The notes: generated by a model not told the origin, from the letters alone. A stretch of DNA of 64,000 bases from Bacteroidales bacterium UBA6192 (GCA_002422725.1 DITE01000061.1:20237-84236); one strand, 5' to 3'. Shown: positions 26,230-35,204, counted from the first letter of the stretch. Program-made: numbers and translations.

Positions 26230-27840
26230 ATGAAACGAAACAAAATTGTATACATTTTCATTGGAATAGGTGCTATTGCCTTACTGTTCATGCTTTTAAC
26301 CAGGGTTCTTCTTGAGCCATGGGCTGCAAATAAAATCCAGTCTGCATTTAATAAAAGCTCTGATACATATCACCTCGAAATTGATAAGCTTTATATCTCG
26401 GTCTTTAAATCAGGAATAGAACTCGAAAATATTGTTCTGATCTCAAATCCGCAACACGACAGTCTTACCGATCTGAAGGTTGAAATTGCCTCCATACAAG
26501 TAAAGGGCATTAAACTGTTTAAAGCCTTGCTCAAAAATGACTTCGTTGTCAGGGAGGTGAGTTTTATCAACAGTCGTGTTGCAGGAAAGTTCCCATTTCG
26601 GCAGAATACAGCGACAGCAAAAGTATCACCCTTAAACGTCAGTATGAATAGCCTGGCTTTTGATCAATTGGTCGTAAACATTGAGGACAAGTTAACTTCT
26701 GAGTCATTTTCGCTACACGATGCTGTTTTGAAAGTGTATGATTTACAGCTTACTAAATCCGACACCCTGTCTATGGACATATTCAGTCAATTTGATATTC
26801 TTGCAAAGCAACACATCACCGTTACGGCCGACAGCCTGTACACGATAACATCTGCCGGAATACACTATACTGCTGCTTCAAATATGTTGGTAATCGACAG
26901 TTTTTTGGTTCACCCCAATTACAACAATCAGGCATTCGCAGCAAAACATGAATTTGAAATTGATCGCTTCGAAGGCGGGCTCAGCAAGATAGCCTTTCAG
27001 GATTTTTCTGCTGCTGATTTCGTGAAATCAGGAAACCTGATAAGTTCATATATCGAAATCGGGAAACTGGATCTGAGCATATTTCGCGATAAACGCAAAG
27101 AGTTCAAGCATGTGAAAAAACCTGTATTTCAGGAAATCATGTACAACTATCCGGGTAAGATCAGCATTGACTCAATCGGCATATTGGGCGGAGAAATTAC
27201 CTATACCGAACATGCCGAAAATGCCAACGAGCCTGGCATGATCAAATTTGAAAAGCTTAATGTGCAGGTTTTCAATATCACCAACGACACTATCTACAAA
27301 ACAGAAATAGCCTATATCGGATTTAATGCTGAAGCTTTTTTAATGGGCAAAGCTAAATTGACTGCTCAGATGAAAGGGAGACTGTTCGACAATCAGAACA
27401 CCTTTGCTGTGAATGGAACGCTTTCAGAAATAGAGGCAATGGAACTGAACCCCATGCTGGAGAAAAATGCATTCATCTACGTCAACTCAGGGAAAATTGA
27501 AGCGATGAACTTCAGTTTTACAGCCAACAACGCTAAATCTTCCGGCCGGATGAACATGAGCTACAAGAGTTTGAACGTTACCGTAAAGAATAAACTAACG
27601 GATGATACCACAGCCCTAAAAGAACGGGTGATGTCAGTTCTTGCCAATATGGTGTTGATGAATTCAAATCCGATGCCGGGCGAAGAGTTGAGAATGGGAG
27701 TCATTGATTTTGAAAGAGATCCCGAAAAAAGCTTTTTCAACTATTGTGCCAAATCCATTATTTCGGGCATTAAAAGCAGTGTTACCAAAATTCCTGATAC
27801 ACAAAAAAAGAGCAGCAGGAAAAAAAAAGATAAATCATAA
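26230..27840 (+). CDS. AsmA/DUF748-like envelope protein
   Basis: This 536-residue protein has one N-terminal membrane anchor (residues 7-27, VYIFIGIGAIALLFMLLTRV). The rest is an extended beta-rich region typical of AsmA-like or DUF748 proteins, with patterns such as YHLEIDKLYISVFKSGIELENI and VREVSFINSRV. It ends with a very basic tail (KKSSRKKKDKS). Proteins of this type lie in the periplasm and are thought to affect outer-membrane lipid transport or assembly. The assignment is by architecture only; no exact family match can be claimed. Confidence 0.6.
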   Translation: MKRNKIVYIFIGIGAIALLFMLLTRVLLEPWAANKIQSAFNKSSDTYHLEIDKLYISVFKSGIELENIVLISNPQHDSLTDLKVEIASIQVKGIKLFKALLKNDFVVREVSFINSRVAGKFPFRQNTATAKVSPLNVSMNSLAFDQLVVNIEDKLTSESFSLHDAVLKVYDLQLTKSDTLSMDIFSQFDILAKQHITVTADSLYTITSAGIHYTAASNMLVIDSFLVHPNYNNQAFAAKHEFEIDRFEGGLSKIAFQDFSAADFVKSGNLISSYIEIGKLDLSIFRDKRKEFKHVKKPVFQEIMYNYPGKISIDSIGILGGEITYTEHAENANEPGMIKFEKLNVQVFNITNDTIYKTEIAYIGFNAEAFLMGKAKLTAQMKGRLFDNQNTFAVNGTLSEIEAMELNPMLEKNAFIYVNSGKIEAMNFSFTANNAKSSGRMNMSYKSLNVTVKNKLTDDTTALKERVMSVLANMVLMNSNPMPGEELRMGVIDFERDPEKSFFNYCAKSIISGIKSSVTKIPDTQKKSSRKKKDKS

Positions 27841-28016
27841 AATGGAATTTCAGCACTTCTCCTCACTTTACTGCCTGTAATCAGATGTTCAGACATTGTT
27901 TTGTGATCATTATGAAAGCCTGATACCACAAAAACCATCCAATTCATAAAATAATCATTAACCAAAGCTTTGTCTTTACTCAATTATCCGTATATTGTGC
28001 TCAATAAAGAGAAATT

Positions 28017-29168
28017 ATGGGCCTGGATTCGAACTTAATCGACGAAATTGTAAATTTCAGACAACAGCTGCACAATTCTCCGGAATTGTCGGGCAAGGAG
28101 ACAAACACATCAAACTCAGTTGCCCATTTCCTGTCAAAGGCAAACCCTACTGAACTGATACGAGGTATTGGCGGGCATGGTATAGCGGTCACATATGATT
28201 CAGGCAAACCGGGTGCGACAATACTTTTCAGGGCTGATTTAGATGCTTTGCCCATTCAGGAATCCAACACTTTTGCTTATAGATCGAAGTATGATGGTAT
28301 TGCACATTTATGCGGACATGATGGACATACTGCTATTCTTGCCGGTATGGCAAAAGTATTAGACAAGCAAAGACCAATGAAAGGGCGGGTTGTTTTGCTT
28401 TTCCAGCCTGCTGAAGAAACAGGGCAAGGCGCAAAAAATGTTATTAACGACAAATTGTTTTCAAAGATAAAGCCTGAATATGCCTTTGCACTGCACAATT
28501 TGCCTGGCTTTGAAAAAGGAAGTGTTTGCATAAAGGAGGACAGTTTCGCATCCGCCTCAACAGGAGTAATCATTCACCTAAAAGGGCTCTCTTCGCATGC
28601 TGCACATCCTGAAGATGGCAAAAACCCGGACGTATTGCTGGCAAATTTAATTATCCGATTGAATGAGATAAATGCAAGGGAAAATCAAGGTGAGGATTTT
28701 GACTTGTTGACTGTTATCCATGCCAGGCTTGGAGAACAGGCATTTGGCACCACTCCGGGCAATGCTGTGCTTATGGCAACAATTAGAGCATCACGAAACG
28801 AAGACATGCTTGCAATATGCAAGTATGTTGAAAAAACAGTGAATGAAAATTGCATTGCTTTCAAGATCAGTTATACCCTTTCATATACCGAAGAATTTCC
28901 TGCAACGATCAATAATGCAGAATGCGTGGGTATAATTAAGAATGCAGCTTCAGCAATTGGTATTCCGATAAAAACACTTGAAGCATCTTTCAGGTGGAGT
29001 GAGGATTTTGGCCATTTTACACAATCTTACAAAGCAGCACTTTTTGGGATAGGGTCAGGAATCAGTCATCCACAGTTACACAATGAAAACTATGATTTTC
29101 CAGATGAAATAATTGAACCTGCTATGCTGGTTTACAAAGGAATACTTCAAGAATTCGGGGTTCTGTGA
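28017..29168 (+). CDS. M20-family amidohydrolase (N-acyl amino acid hydrolase type)
   Basis: This is a 383-residue cytoplasmic metallopeptidase of the M20D group. Metal-binding residues are visible in CGHDGHTA (Cys99, His101) and PAEETGQGA (Glu133-Glu134). RADLDALP contains the catalytic Asp, and SSHAAHPEDGKNP marks the lid-domain His. The likely reaction is hydrolysis of N-acyl or other amide-conjugated amino acids. It precedes alanine racemase by 158 bases on the same strand, which hints at a shared role in amino-acid or peptidoglycan metabolism. Confidence 0.9.
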   Translation: MGLDSNLIDEIVNFRQQLHNSPELSGKETNTSNSVAHFLSKANPTELIRGIGGHGIAVTYDSGKPGATILFRADLDALPIQESNTFAYRSKYDGIAHLCGHDGHTAILAGMAKVLDKQRPMKGRVVLLFQPAEETGQGAKNVINDKLFSKIKPEYAFALHNLPGFEKGSVCIKEDSFASASTGVIIHLKGLSSHAAHPEDGKNPDVLLANLIIRLNEINARENQGEDFDLLTVIHARLGEQAFGTTPGNAVLMATIRASRNEDMLAICKYVEKTVNENCIAFKISYTLSYTEEFPATINNAECVGIIKNAASAIGIPIKTLEASFRWSEDFGHFTQSYKAALFGIGSGISHPQLHNENYDFPDEIIEPAMLVYKGILQEFGVL

Positions 29169-29315
29169 ATACTTTTTCACTTCAAATACCAATATTTCAT
29201 TAAAGCTTTCCGGGATGCAGGTACATTTCTCACAAAAACGCCAACTCCATTCACTGAAGCTTAAATAGATGCACTTTCATTATTTCAGTAACTGGATAAT
29301 ATGAAAAATAAAAAA

Positions 29316-29320
29316 AGGAG
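29316..29320 (+). promoter_or_regulatory. Canonical ribosome binding site of alr
   Basis: AGGAG lies six bases before the ATG at 29327. Strong Shine-Dalgarno sequences are uncommon in this window, and this one fixes the alr start. Confidence 0.6.
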
Positions 29321-29326
29321 TTTAAC

Positions 29327-30478
29327 ATGCAGCATACTTCATATATAGAAATCAGTGAATCAGCATATCAGCACAATATCAAATACTTCCGAAAATTACT
29401 GGGAAAAAATGTCAGAATTTCATCTGTTGTAAAAGGTAATGCCTATGGACATGGCATAGAGAACATCATCCCCCTGGCAGAGAATGCGAAGGTGAATCAT
29501 TTTGCGGTTTTTTCAGCATCAGAGGCACTTGAAGTTTTTAAGGTAATTTCGCCCGGTTCAAACATTATGATAATGGGTTATTTGGATGACAGTCAGTTAG
29601 AATGGGCCATTGAGAACGGGATAGAGTTTTATGTGTTTGATATGGACAGACTCGAAAAAGCCATCGCCATTGCAAAAAGAATTGGCAAAGCAGCCCACAT
29701 TCATATAGAAGCAGAAACCGGGTTTCACCGCACAGGATTTGAGTATACCAGCTTATTGGCCTTAGTGCATCTGATGAAGAAAAACAAGGAGCATATTCGT
29801 TTTACCGGACTTTGCACCCATTATGCAGGAGCCGAAAGCATCAGCAATCATCACAGGGTAATCAATCAAATTGCTGAGTTCAAAAGATTCTATAGCTATT
29901 TTATGCGTCATGGACTAAAGCCGGAATACAGACATACGGCTGGTTCTGCTGCAACTTTAACGTATCCGCAAACTGTAATGGATATGGTAAGAGTCGGTAT
30001 TGCACAATATGGATTCTGGCCAAGTCAGGAAACATTCATTTACCAGTTTAAGACAAACAAAGCAAATGATTCTGATCTTAAAAGACTGATTTCATGGAAG
30101 TCGGAGATCATGGCAATCAAGTATGCCGATGCTGGTGATTTTGTTGGATATGGCACCTCTTATATGGCAAATAAGAGGCTCAAAGTGGCCATTATTCCGG
30201 TTGGCTATGCGAATGGGTTCAGCCGATCGTTGAGTAATTCAGGGAGGGTACTGATCCGTGGCAAGCGTGTTTCAGTTATTGGCTCCGTTACAATGAACAC
30301 CATGAGTGTTAATGTAACCGATATTCCAAATGTGCAAAAAGGTGACGAGGTGGTCATTGTTGGCAAACAAGGCAAGCTGAGCATTAGTGTGGCATCATTT
30401 AGCGAAATGAGCAACCTGCTCAATTATCAGATACTGGCCCGCTTGCCCGGAAATATTCCGAGGGTGTTGACAAAATAA
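29327..30478 (+). CDS. alr: Alanine racemase family protein
   Basis: This 383-residue fold-type III PLP enzyme is expected to interconvert L- and D-alanine for peptidoglycan. PLP would be held by Lys36 in SVVKGNAYGHG. The second catalytic base is the Tyr of VGYGTSY, followed by PVGYANGFSR. The usual CMDQ-type motif near the C-terminal domain reads VTMNTMSVNVTD here, with Asn in place of Asp, so a different substrate range or another racemase subtype cannot be excluded. A good Shine-Dalgarno sequence precedes the ATG. Confidence 0.88.
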   Translation: MQHTSYIEISESAYQHNIKYFRKLLGKNVRISSVVKGNAYGHGIENIIPLAENAKVNHFAVFSASEALEVFKVISPGSNIMIMGYLDDSQLEWAIENGIEFYVFDMDRLEKAIAIAKRIGKAAHIHIEAETGFHRTGFEYTSLLALVHLMKKNKEHIRFTGLCTHYAGAESISNHHRVINQIAEFKRFYSYFMRHGLKPEYRHTAGSAATLTYPQTVMDMVRVGIAQYGFWPSQETFIYQFKTNKANDSDLKRLISWKSEIMAIKYADAGDFVGYGTSYMANKRLKVAIIPVGYANGFSRSLSNSGRVLIRGKRVSVIGSVTMNTMSVNVTDIPNVQKGDEVVIVGKQGKLSISVASFSEMSNLLNYQILARLPGNIPRVLTK

Positions 30479-30814
30479 TGTGAATTGTAATCAAGGCTCA
30501 GGCCAGGATGCAGATCACATGTTTTAGTGTTTTTGGCGAATCTCTGTCAACAGCATACACAGCGAGTGCATAAGCTCAAATTGCTTTATGGGCATGCGGG
30601 CTTGTGTTTGCGTTCAGGCCTTATTAGTTTTTGATCCAGGCATTTAAATGTGAATATTAAATCTTTAATCCAGATTCGTCCAATCACCTTCAGGCTTAAA
30701 CTTCGAAACGAATTTCCTAAAGGTCGGTTAGATAATTCAGAAAAAAAATTAAAGCTTAAGCTTTTCTTACCAGTTCTATGCCTATCTCACGAACTCTAAA
30801 CTATTTGTTGTCAG
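30479..30814. other. Intergenic stretch with one perfect palindrome
   Basis: This 336-base gap lies between alr and a convergent minus-strand gene. It contains a 14-base perfect palindrome, AAAGCTTAAGCTTT, at 30751-30764. No clear intrinsic terminator, RNA gene or coding sequence is visible. Confidence 0.4.
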
Positions 30815-31984
30815 TTATTTATTAGAAACATACTCCAATTCATATACTACCTCTTTTGTAATATTGCCTTTTTCATCCACTGCTTTTAGTGATTGAAGCA
30901 TACCGTCATTCATGTAACTGAACAAATACTGCGACCGAAAATACAATTGTTCATCTTCTTGATTAATCCTATATGTTTTCATGGCAATCAATTTTGAATC
31001 CTGATTAAAATAGAAAAAACATTTCCTCCAGTAAGATGAACCCTGCGACTTAATCTCTATCGATTCAACTCTATTGTTATCATCATAAACTAAGTTTAAG
31101 TCAACTTGCTTACCCTTAGTAAAAATTGATTTTTTCTCTGGAAGATCCTTCGCATTGTACTGATATAAAATTGAATTCTGAGCATCCTTAACATATTTAA
31201 TTACCCCTATTAGTAAAGAATTTTTATAAAAATATGAAGTTGAGTCTATAACTTTGTCTTGATTATTAGCGGTTGTTTCTTTTAACAACCTGTTGTTTTC
31301 GTCGTAGTAAAAATTAATAAGTTTCTTTACTATTCTTGCCTCAGGGTTATTGCTTTTTTTATAGAATATCTTACTTTGTATCAACTCGTTCTTAAATCTT
31401 TCTTCAAAAAAATCATACTTCAATTTTGATGTATTAAATGATTTCTTTAGGATAATACTGTCCCCAATATAAGAATATCCAATAATATCTAAGTCTGATT
31501 GGTTTTTAATCAGCACTTTTTCAAGTCTGCCATTTTTATAATCAACTTGCTTGGAAACTTCTCCGTTTGGGCTTGAAATTGTTAATTGCTGAGCGTTTTC
31601 ACTCACTGAATTATGAATATAAAAGAGTTGTTTTTTCTTGATAAAAGCATTTACGATAAAATTTGAATCTTCAATAAAACTGCTTGTAAAACTACAGTTC
31701 AAGCTATTAATAATTTCATTTTCAAATAGTTTATCTGGTTTGTCAAATGGATTAATTTCTGTGCTTCCATCGCTGAAGTACATATTTGTAAGAGGCTTAT
31801 TAATCGTAGTCATGATAACCATATTTGGAGCGAAAACGAATATTGGAATGTCAATTTCAAGATCGTTGAAAACCTGAGCATATACTATCTCATTAAAATA
31901 ATTCTGAAACACATTATTCGCATTCTGTCCATTACAAAATGTGTAAGAATGCAGAATAAATAAAACTAATATTAGTCTGTACAT
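30815..31984 (-). CDS. Secreted hypothetical protein with YD-like repeats
   Basis: The product has about 389 residues. The ATG at 31984 gives a clear signal peptide (MYRLILVLFILHSYTFCNG); the open frame could extend 12 residues further from a non-ATG codon. The mature part has scattered repeat-like segments such as YYDENNRLLKE, YDDNNRVESIEI and FYFNQDSKLIAMK, resembling the beta-strand words of RHS/YD or MORN-like repeats. I do not recognise a family. It is more AT-rich than its neighbours and stands alone, which would fit an accessory or lineage-specific gene. Confidence 0.65.
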   Translation of the reverse strand: MYRLILVLFILHSYTFCNGQNANNVFQNYFNEIVYAQVFNDLEIDIPIFVFAPNMVIMTTINKPLTNMYFSDGSTEINPFDKPDKLFENEIINSLNCSFTSSFIEDSNFIVNAFIKKKQLFYIHNSVSENAQQLTISSPNGEVSKQVDYKNGRLEKVLIKNQSDLDIIGYSYIGDSIILKKSFNTSKLKYDFFEERFKNELIQSKIFYKKSNNPEARIVKKLINFYYDENNRLLKETTANNQDKVIDSTSYFYKNSLLIGVIKYVKDAQNSILYQYNAKDLPEKKSIFTKGKQVDLNLVYDDNNRVESIEIKSQGSSYWRKCFFYFNQDSKLIAMKTYRINQEDEQLYFRSQYLFSYMNDGMLQSLKAVDEKGNITKEVVYELEYVSNK

Positions 31985-32157
31985 TGTTCTATTGTTTAAA
32001 TGTATTAAGAGTATTTGCATAACCTGTTTTACCTGTTTAGCCTTTGGCTCTCATTTCTAAATGTTTTTCTGCATAAAATTAGTAAAAAATCAACCCTATC
32101 ACACATCCGGATTTATTATCTGTAGAAAATTTTACAAATAATTAATCTGATAAGATG

Positions 32158-32200
32158 TTGCAGAAAGAAAATATGTCGTATGTTTGCGTCATAAAACATA
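32158..32200 (+). promoter_or_regulatory. Promoter and operator of the second ars operon
   Basis: TTG (32158-32160) is separated by 18 bases from TATGTTTG (32179-32186), a full -33/-7 promoter. The -7 element overlaps the left arm of a perfect inverted repeat, TATGTTT (32179-32185) and AAACATA (32194-32200) with an eight-base spacer, which would cover the start of transcription. It differs in sequence and spacing from the operator of the first ars operon. Confidence 0.65.
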
Positions 32201-32205
32201 AGTCC

Positions 32206-32538
32206 ATGAGAAAGACCGAACAATTTACTTTTCAGGAGCAGGAACTCGCCGTTTTTTCGCGCGTTTTGTCGCACCCTGCCCGGCTGGCTATCCTCAAATT
32301 CCTGGCCGAAACCGAGTGCTGTATCTCGGGCGACATCAGCAACGAAATTCCACTGAGCCGCACCACCGTTTCCCAGCATCTGAGCGAACTCAAAAATGCC
32401 GGCCTGATCAAAGGCGAAATCGAAGGCGTGAAAATAAGTTACTGCCTCGATCATGCAAAAATCAGCAATGTTGCTGAACAGTTTAACGAATTTTTTTCAA
32501 GCATCTTAAACCATAAAAAACCCAGTTGTACCCTATGA
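32206..32538 (+). CDS. arsR: ArsR/SmtB-family repressor (ars operon 2)
   Basis: The product is a 110-residue winged-helix repressor. Cys38-Cys39 (ECCISGD) and a C-terminal Cys108 (KKPSCTL) mirror the thiols of the other ArsR in this window, and the recognition helix is RTTVSQHLSELKNAGLI. The open frame begins 17 codons earlier at 32155, but that part contains the promoter and operator, so the ATG at 32206 is chosen. The stop overlaps the arsC start (ATGA), which implies translational coupling. It should derepress on As(III). Confidence 0.94.
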   Translation: MRKTEQFTFQEQELAVFSRVLSHPARLAILKFLAETECCISGDISNEIPLSRTTVSQHLSELKNAGLIKGEIEGVKISYCLDHAKISNVAEQFNEFFSSILNHKKPSCTL

Positions 32539-32954
32539 AAATTTTAATTTTATGCACCGGCAATTCATGCCGCAGTCAGATGGCCGAGGGCTTTCTGAAA
32601 TCATTCGATCCCTCTCTCGAGGTGTTTTCAGCAGGCACTAATCCATCCACTGCTGTTCATCCCAAAGCTATTCTGGCGATGAAAGAAGCCATGATCGACC
32701 TGAGCGGCAATTACCCAAAAAAAGTGGATGAATTCATCGACCAGGCTTTTAATTTCGTGGTCACCGTTTGTGGCGGTGCTAACGAAAGCTGTCCCACATT
32801 TACCGGCAAAGTCGGCAAGCGCCTTCATATTGGCTTCGATGATCCAGCCGAGGCCACAGGGACCGAAGAGGAAATCATGTCTGTTTTCCGGCGCGTAAGA
32901 GACGAAATCAAAAACGATTTTTTTATATTTTATCAAGAACAAATTAAAGCATAA
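32535..32954 (+). CDS. arsC: Arsenate reductase, thioredoxin-coupled LMW-PTP type
   Basis: This 139-residue enzyme reduces As(V) to As(III). The phosphatase-like loop has Cys7 and Arg13 in CTGNSCR. The redox pair Cys79 and Cys86 in VCGGANESCP has the same spacing as Cys82/Cys89 of the Staphylococcus aureus thioredoxin-dependent ArsC, which fixes the mechanism class. The ATG at 32535 overlaps the arsR stop, and an alternative TTG nine bases upstream is less likely. The product As(III) would be handled by ArsM and Acr3, encoded next. Confidence 0.94.
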   Translation: MKILILCTGNSCRSQMAEGFLKSFDPSLEVFSAGTNPSTAVHPKAILAMKEAMIDLSGNYPKKVDEFIDQAFNFVVTVCGGANESCPTFTGKVGKRLHIGFDDPAEATGTEEEIMSVFRRVRDEIKNDFFIFYQEQIKA

Positions 32955-32958
32955 ACCT

Positions 32959-33792
32959 ATGAAACCCGAAGATCTAAAACTAATCGTAAAAGAGAAATAC
33001 AGCGAAATCGCTTTACAAAGCAAAGAACAAAACGAATCCTCGTGTTGTGGTGCTACCGGATGCTGCAGCACAGTGGATTACAGCATCTTCAGCGAGAGCT
33101 ACGGGCATCTGAGTGGCTATCTGCCCGATGCCGACCTCGGTCTTGGCTGCGGTCTGCCCACCGAATTTGCCATGATCAAACCCGGCGACACCGTGATCGA
33201 TCTTGGCTCGGGTGCAGGAAACGACTGCTTCGTGGCCCGTTCGCTCGCCGGCGAAAACGGACAAATTATCGGCATCGACATGACAGAAGCCATGATTGAA
33301 AAAGCAAAGGAAAATGCCGCAAAACTCGGATTCACCAATGTCAGCTTCAGGCTGGGCGATATCGAGTCGATGCCCCTTACCGCCAACAAAGCCGATGTGG
33401 TGATCAGCAATTGCGTACTCAACCTTGTCCCCGACAAACGAAAGGCTTTCAGCGAAATATACCGCGTTCTCAAGCCCGGCGGACATCTTTCGGTTTCGGA
33501 TGTGGTGGTCAAAGGCCAGCTTCCAACCGAAATCAGGGAAGCTGCCGAACTCTATGCAGGTTGCGTTTCTGGCGCCATCGAAATGGATGAATACCTCGGC
33601 ATCATGGTATCTGCCTGCCTGACGAATATTAAAGTGCAAAAAGAAAAACAGGTGAAAGTGCCTGATGAGATTCTGTCAGACTATCTCGATGCTCAGGCTC
33701 TTGATGCCTTCAAGAAAAGCGGTACCGGCATTTACAGCATCACGGTGTATGCCGAAAAGCCCACCCAAGACTGCCAGTGTCAACATTGCTAA
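32959..33792 (+). CDS. arsM: Arsenite S-adenosylmethionine methyltransferase
   Basis: This 277-residue class I methyltransferase turns As(III) into methylated species. The SAM site is IDLGSGAGNDC and the domain continues with GIDMTEAMIEKA. The conserved As-binding cysteines are Cys152 (SNCVLNL) and Cys202 (AGCVSGA); their spacing of 50 equals that of Cys174/Cys224 in the algal CmArsM. Cys64 (GLGCG) is a candidate third ligand. Extra Cys clusters occur at the N-terminus (SSCCGATGCCS) and at the extreme C-terminus (CQCQHC). It starts four bases after arsC. Confidence 0.93.
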   Translation: MKPEDLKLIVKEKYSEIALQSKEQNESSCCGATGCCSTVDYSIFSESYGHLSGYLPDADLGLGCGLPTEFAMIKPGDTVIDLGSGAGNDCFVARSLAGENGQIIGIDMTEAMIEKAKENAAKLGFTNVSFRLGDIESMPLTANKADVVISNCVLNLVPDKRKAFSEIYRVLKPGGHLSVSDVVVKGQLPTEIREAAELYAGCVSGAIEMDEYLGIMVSACLTNIKVQKEKQVKVPDEILSDYLDAQALDAFKKSGTGIYSITVYAEKPTQDCQCQHC

Positions 33793-33811
33793 TCCTATAA
33801 TCCCTTTGTAT

Positions 33812-34840
33812 ATGACAACCAAAAAGCAAATCGGATTTTTCGAAAAGTATCTGAGTGTGTGGGTAGCCCTCTGTATTGGTGCCGGCATACTGATTGGCCA
33901 TCTGGCAGGCAACAACATGCAGTGGCTTAGTTCGTTAGAAGTGTACAATGTAAACATTCCCATCGCCATCCTCATATGGGCCATGATTTATCCCATGATG
34001 CTCCAGATCGACTTTTCCAGCATAAAAGACGTTGGGAAGACGCCAAAAGGCCTGATCCTGACACTGGTCATCAACTGGTTGATCAAGCCTTTTACAATGG
34101 CCTTCTTTGCCTGGATTTTCTTTACCAAAATCTACGCTGCCTTCATCACCCCGGAATTGGCAGGTGAATACATTGCCGGGGCTATTTTGCTGGGCGCAGC
34201 TCCCTGTACGGCTATGGTTTTTGTGTGGTCATACCTAACCAATGGCGACCCAAACTACACGCTTGTTCAGGTTTCGGTCAACGATCTGATTATTTTGGTG
34301 GCTTTTGTGCCCATTGTTGGCCTGTTGCTCGGGATAACCGACATCAGCATACCTTATGAAACCTTAGCTGCAAGTATCGTGATCTTTGTTGTTATTCCGC
34401 TGATTGCCGGCTACACCACCAACCGTATACTCATCCGCTCGCATGGCGAAGCATGGTTCAAAAAAGTGTTTCTGCCCAAACTCAAGCCTGTGAGCATACT
34501 AGCGCTTCTTTTGACCTTGCTGCTTCTTTTTGCTTTTCAGGGCATCAACATACTGAACAATCCGCTGATCATACTATTCATTGCCATTCCACTGACCCTG
34601 CAAACCTACTTCATCTTTTTTATTACATGGTTTGCCGGCAGAAAACTCAAACTGCCCCATGCCATCTGTTCGCCTTCGGCTATGATCGGTGCCAGCAACT
34701 TCTTCGAACTTGCTGTTGCTGTGGCCATTGCCTTGTTTGGACTGCAAAGTCCCGCGGCATTGGTCACTGTGGTTGGTGTCCTTGTGGAAGTTCCTGTGAT
34801 GCTGTCGTTGGTTTGGCTGGCCAATAAGTGGCGGTATTGA
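33812..34840 (+). CDS. acr3: Acr3-family arsenite efflux carrier
   Basis: This 342-residue transporter has about ten membrane segments and exports As(III). Family motifs include the TM4 block GAAPCTAMVFVWSYL with the essential Cys, SVNDLIILVAFVPIVGLLLG and CSPSAMIGASNFFELAVA. The open frame extends leftwards into arsM from 33665, but the ATG at 33812 gives the standard N-terminus (FFEKYLSVWVALCIGAGI) and lies 19 bases after the arsM stop. It is the last gene of the operon. Confidence 0.95.
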   Translation: MTTKKQIGFFEKYLSVWVALCIGAGILIGHLAGNNMQWLSSLEVYNVNIPIAILIWAMIYPMMLQIDFSSIKDVGKTPKGLILTLVINWLIKPFTMAFFAWIFFTKIYAAFITPELAGEYIAGAILLGAAPCTAMVFVWSYLTNGDPNYTLVQVSVNDLIILVAFVPIVGLLLGITDISIPYETLAASIVIFVVIPLIAGYTTNRILIRSHGEAWFKKVFLPKLKPVSILALLLTLLLLFAFQGINILNNPLIILFIAIPLTLQTYFIFFITWFAGRKLKLPHAICSPSAMIGASNFFELAVAVAIALFGLQSPAALVTVVGVLVEVPVMLSLVWLANKWRY

Positions 34841-34862
34841 GAAGGCCGGGGATTGGTTTTGT

Positions 34863-35204
34863 TTATCCCCTGTAAGCCTCAAACCCTCCATCAAGATTAA
34901 GCACATCTTCCCTGCCGTGCTGCCTGAACCATGCCGTTACCTGAATGCTCCTGATGCCGTGGGCACACATGATTATGAGGGTTTTGTCAGTAGGCAAGCC
35001 ATCAACATATTGCATAAACGCAGATAAGGGGCAGTGCAGATAAGCTGTTCCAAGCTCGGGTCGTCCATTCATCACTTCATCTTGCTCACGTACATCAACC
35101 AGCAGGGCATTGCCAGCTGCGATCATTGATTTGGCTTCTGTCATAAGCACATGCATCACACCTTGGATGTGGTACTCCTGCATTTTTGGAAAATCATGGG
35201 GCAT
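34863..35204 (-). CDS. Rhodanese-domain protein
   Basis: This 113-residue single-domain rhodanese has the active Cys80 in MCAHGIRS and the DVRE motif at about residues 37-40. It ends LDGGFEAYRG. It is on the minus strand and converges with acr3, 22 bases away. It probably acts as a small sulfurtransferase. The rhodanese of the first ars operon has the same GIRS loop, so the pair may be related. Confidence 0.88.
   Translation of the reverse strand: MPHDFPKMQEYHIQGVMHVLMTEAKSMIAAGNALLVDVREQDEVMNGRPELGTAYLHCPLSAFMQYVDGLPTDKTLIIMCAHGIRSIQVTAWFRQHGREDVLNLDGGFEAYRG

Noticed and set aside
25986..26291. Minus-strand frame of 101 codons before the AsmA-like gene
   Set aside because: It overlaps the start of a convincing gene and has no recognisable features or domain.
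30751..30764. Palindrome AAAGCTTAAGCTTT
   Set aside because: It has no loop or T run and is a single short AT-rich palindrome; chance is likely.
33013..33639. Long antisense frame across arsM
   Set aside because: A His- and Asp-rich antisense reading of a GC-rich gene; arsM on the other strand has all catalytic motifs.
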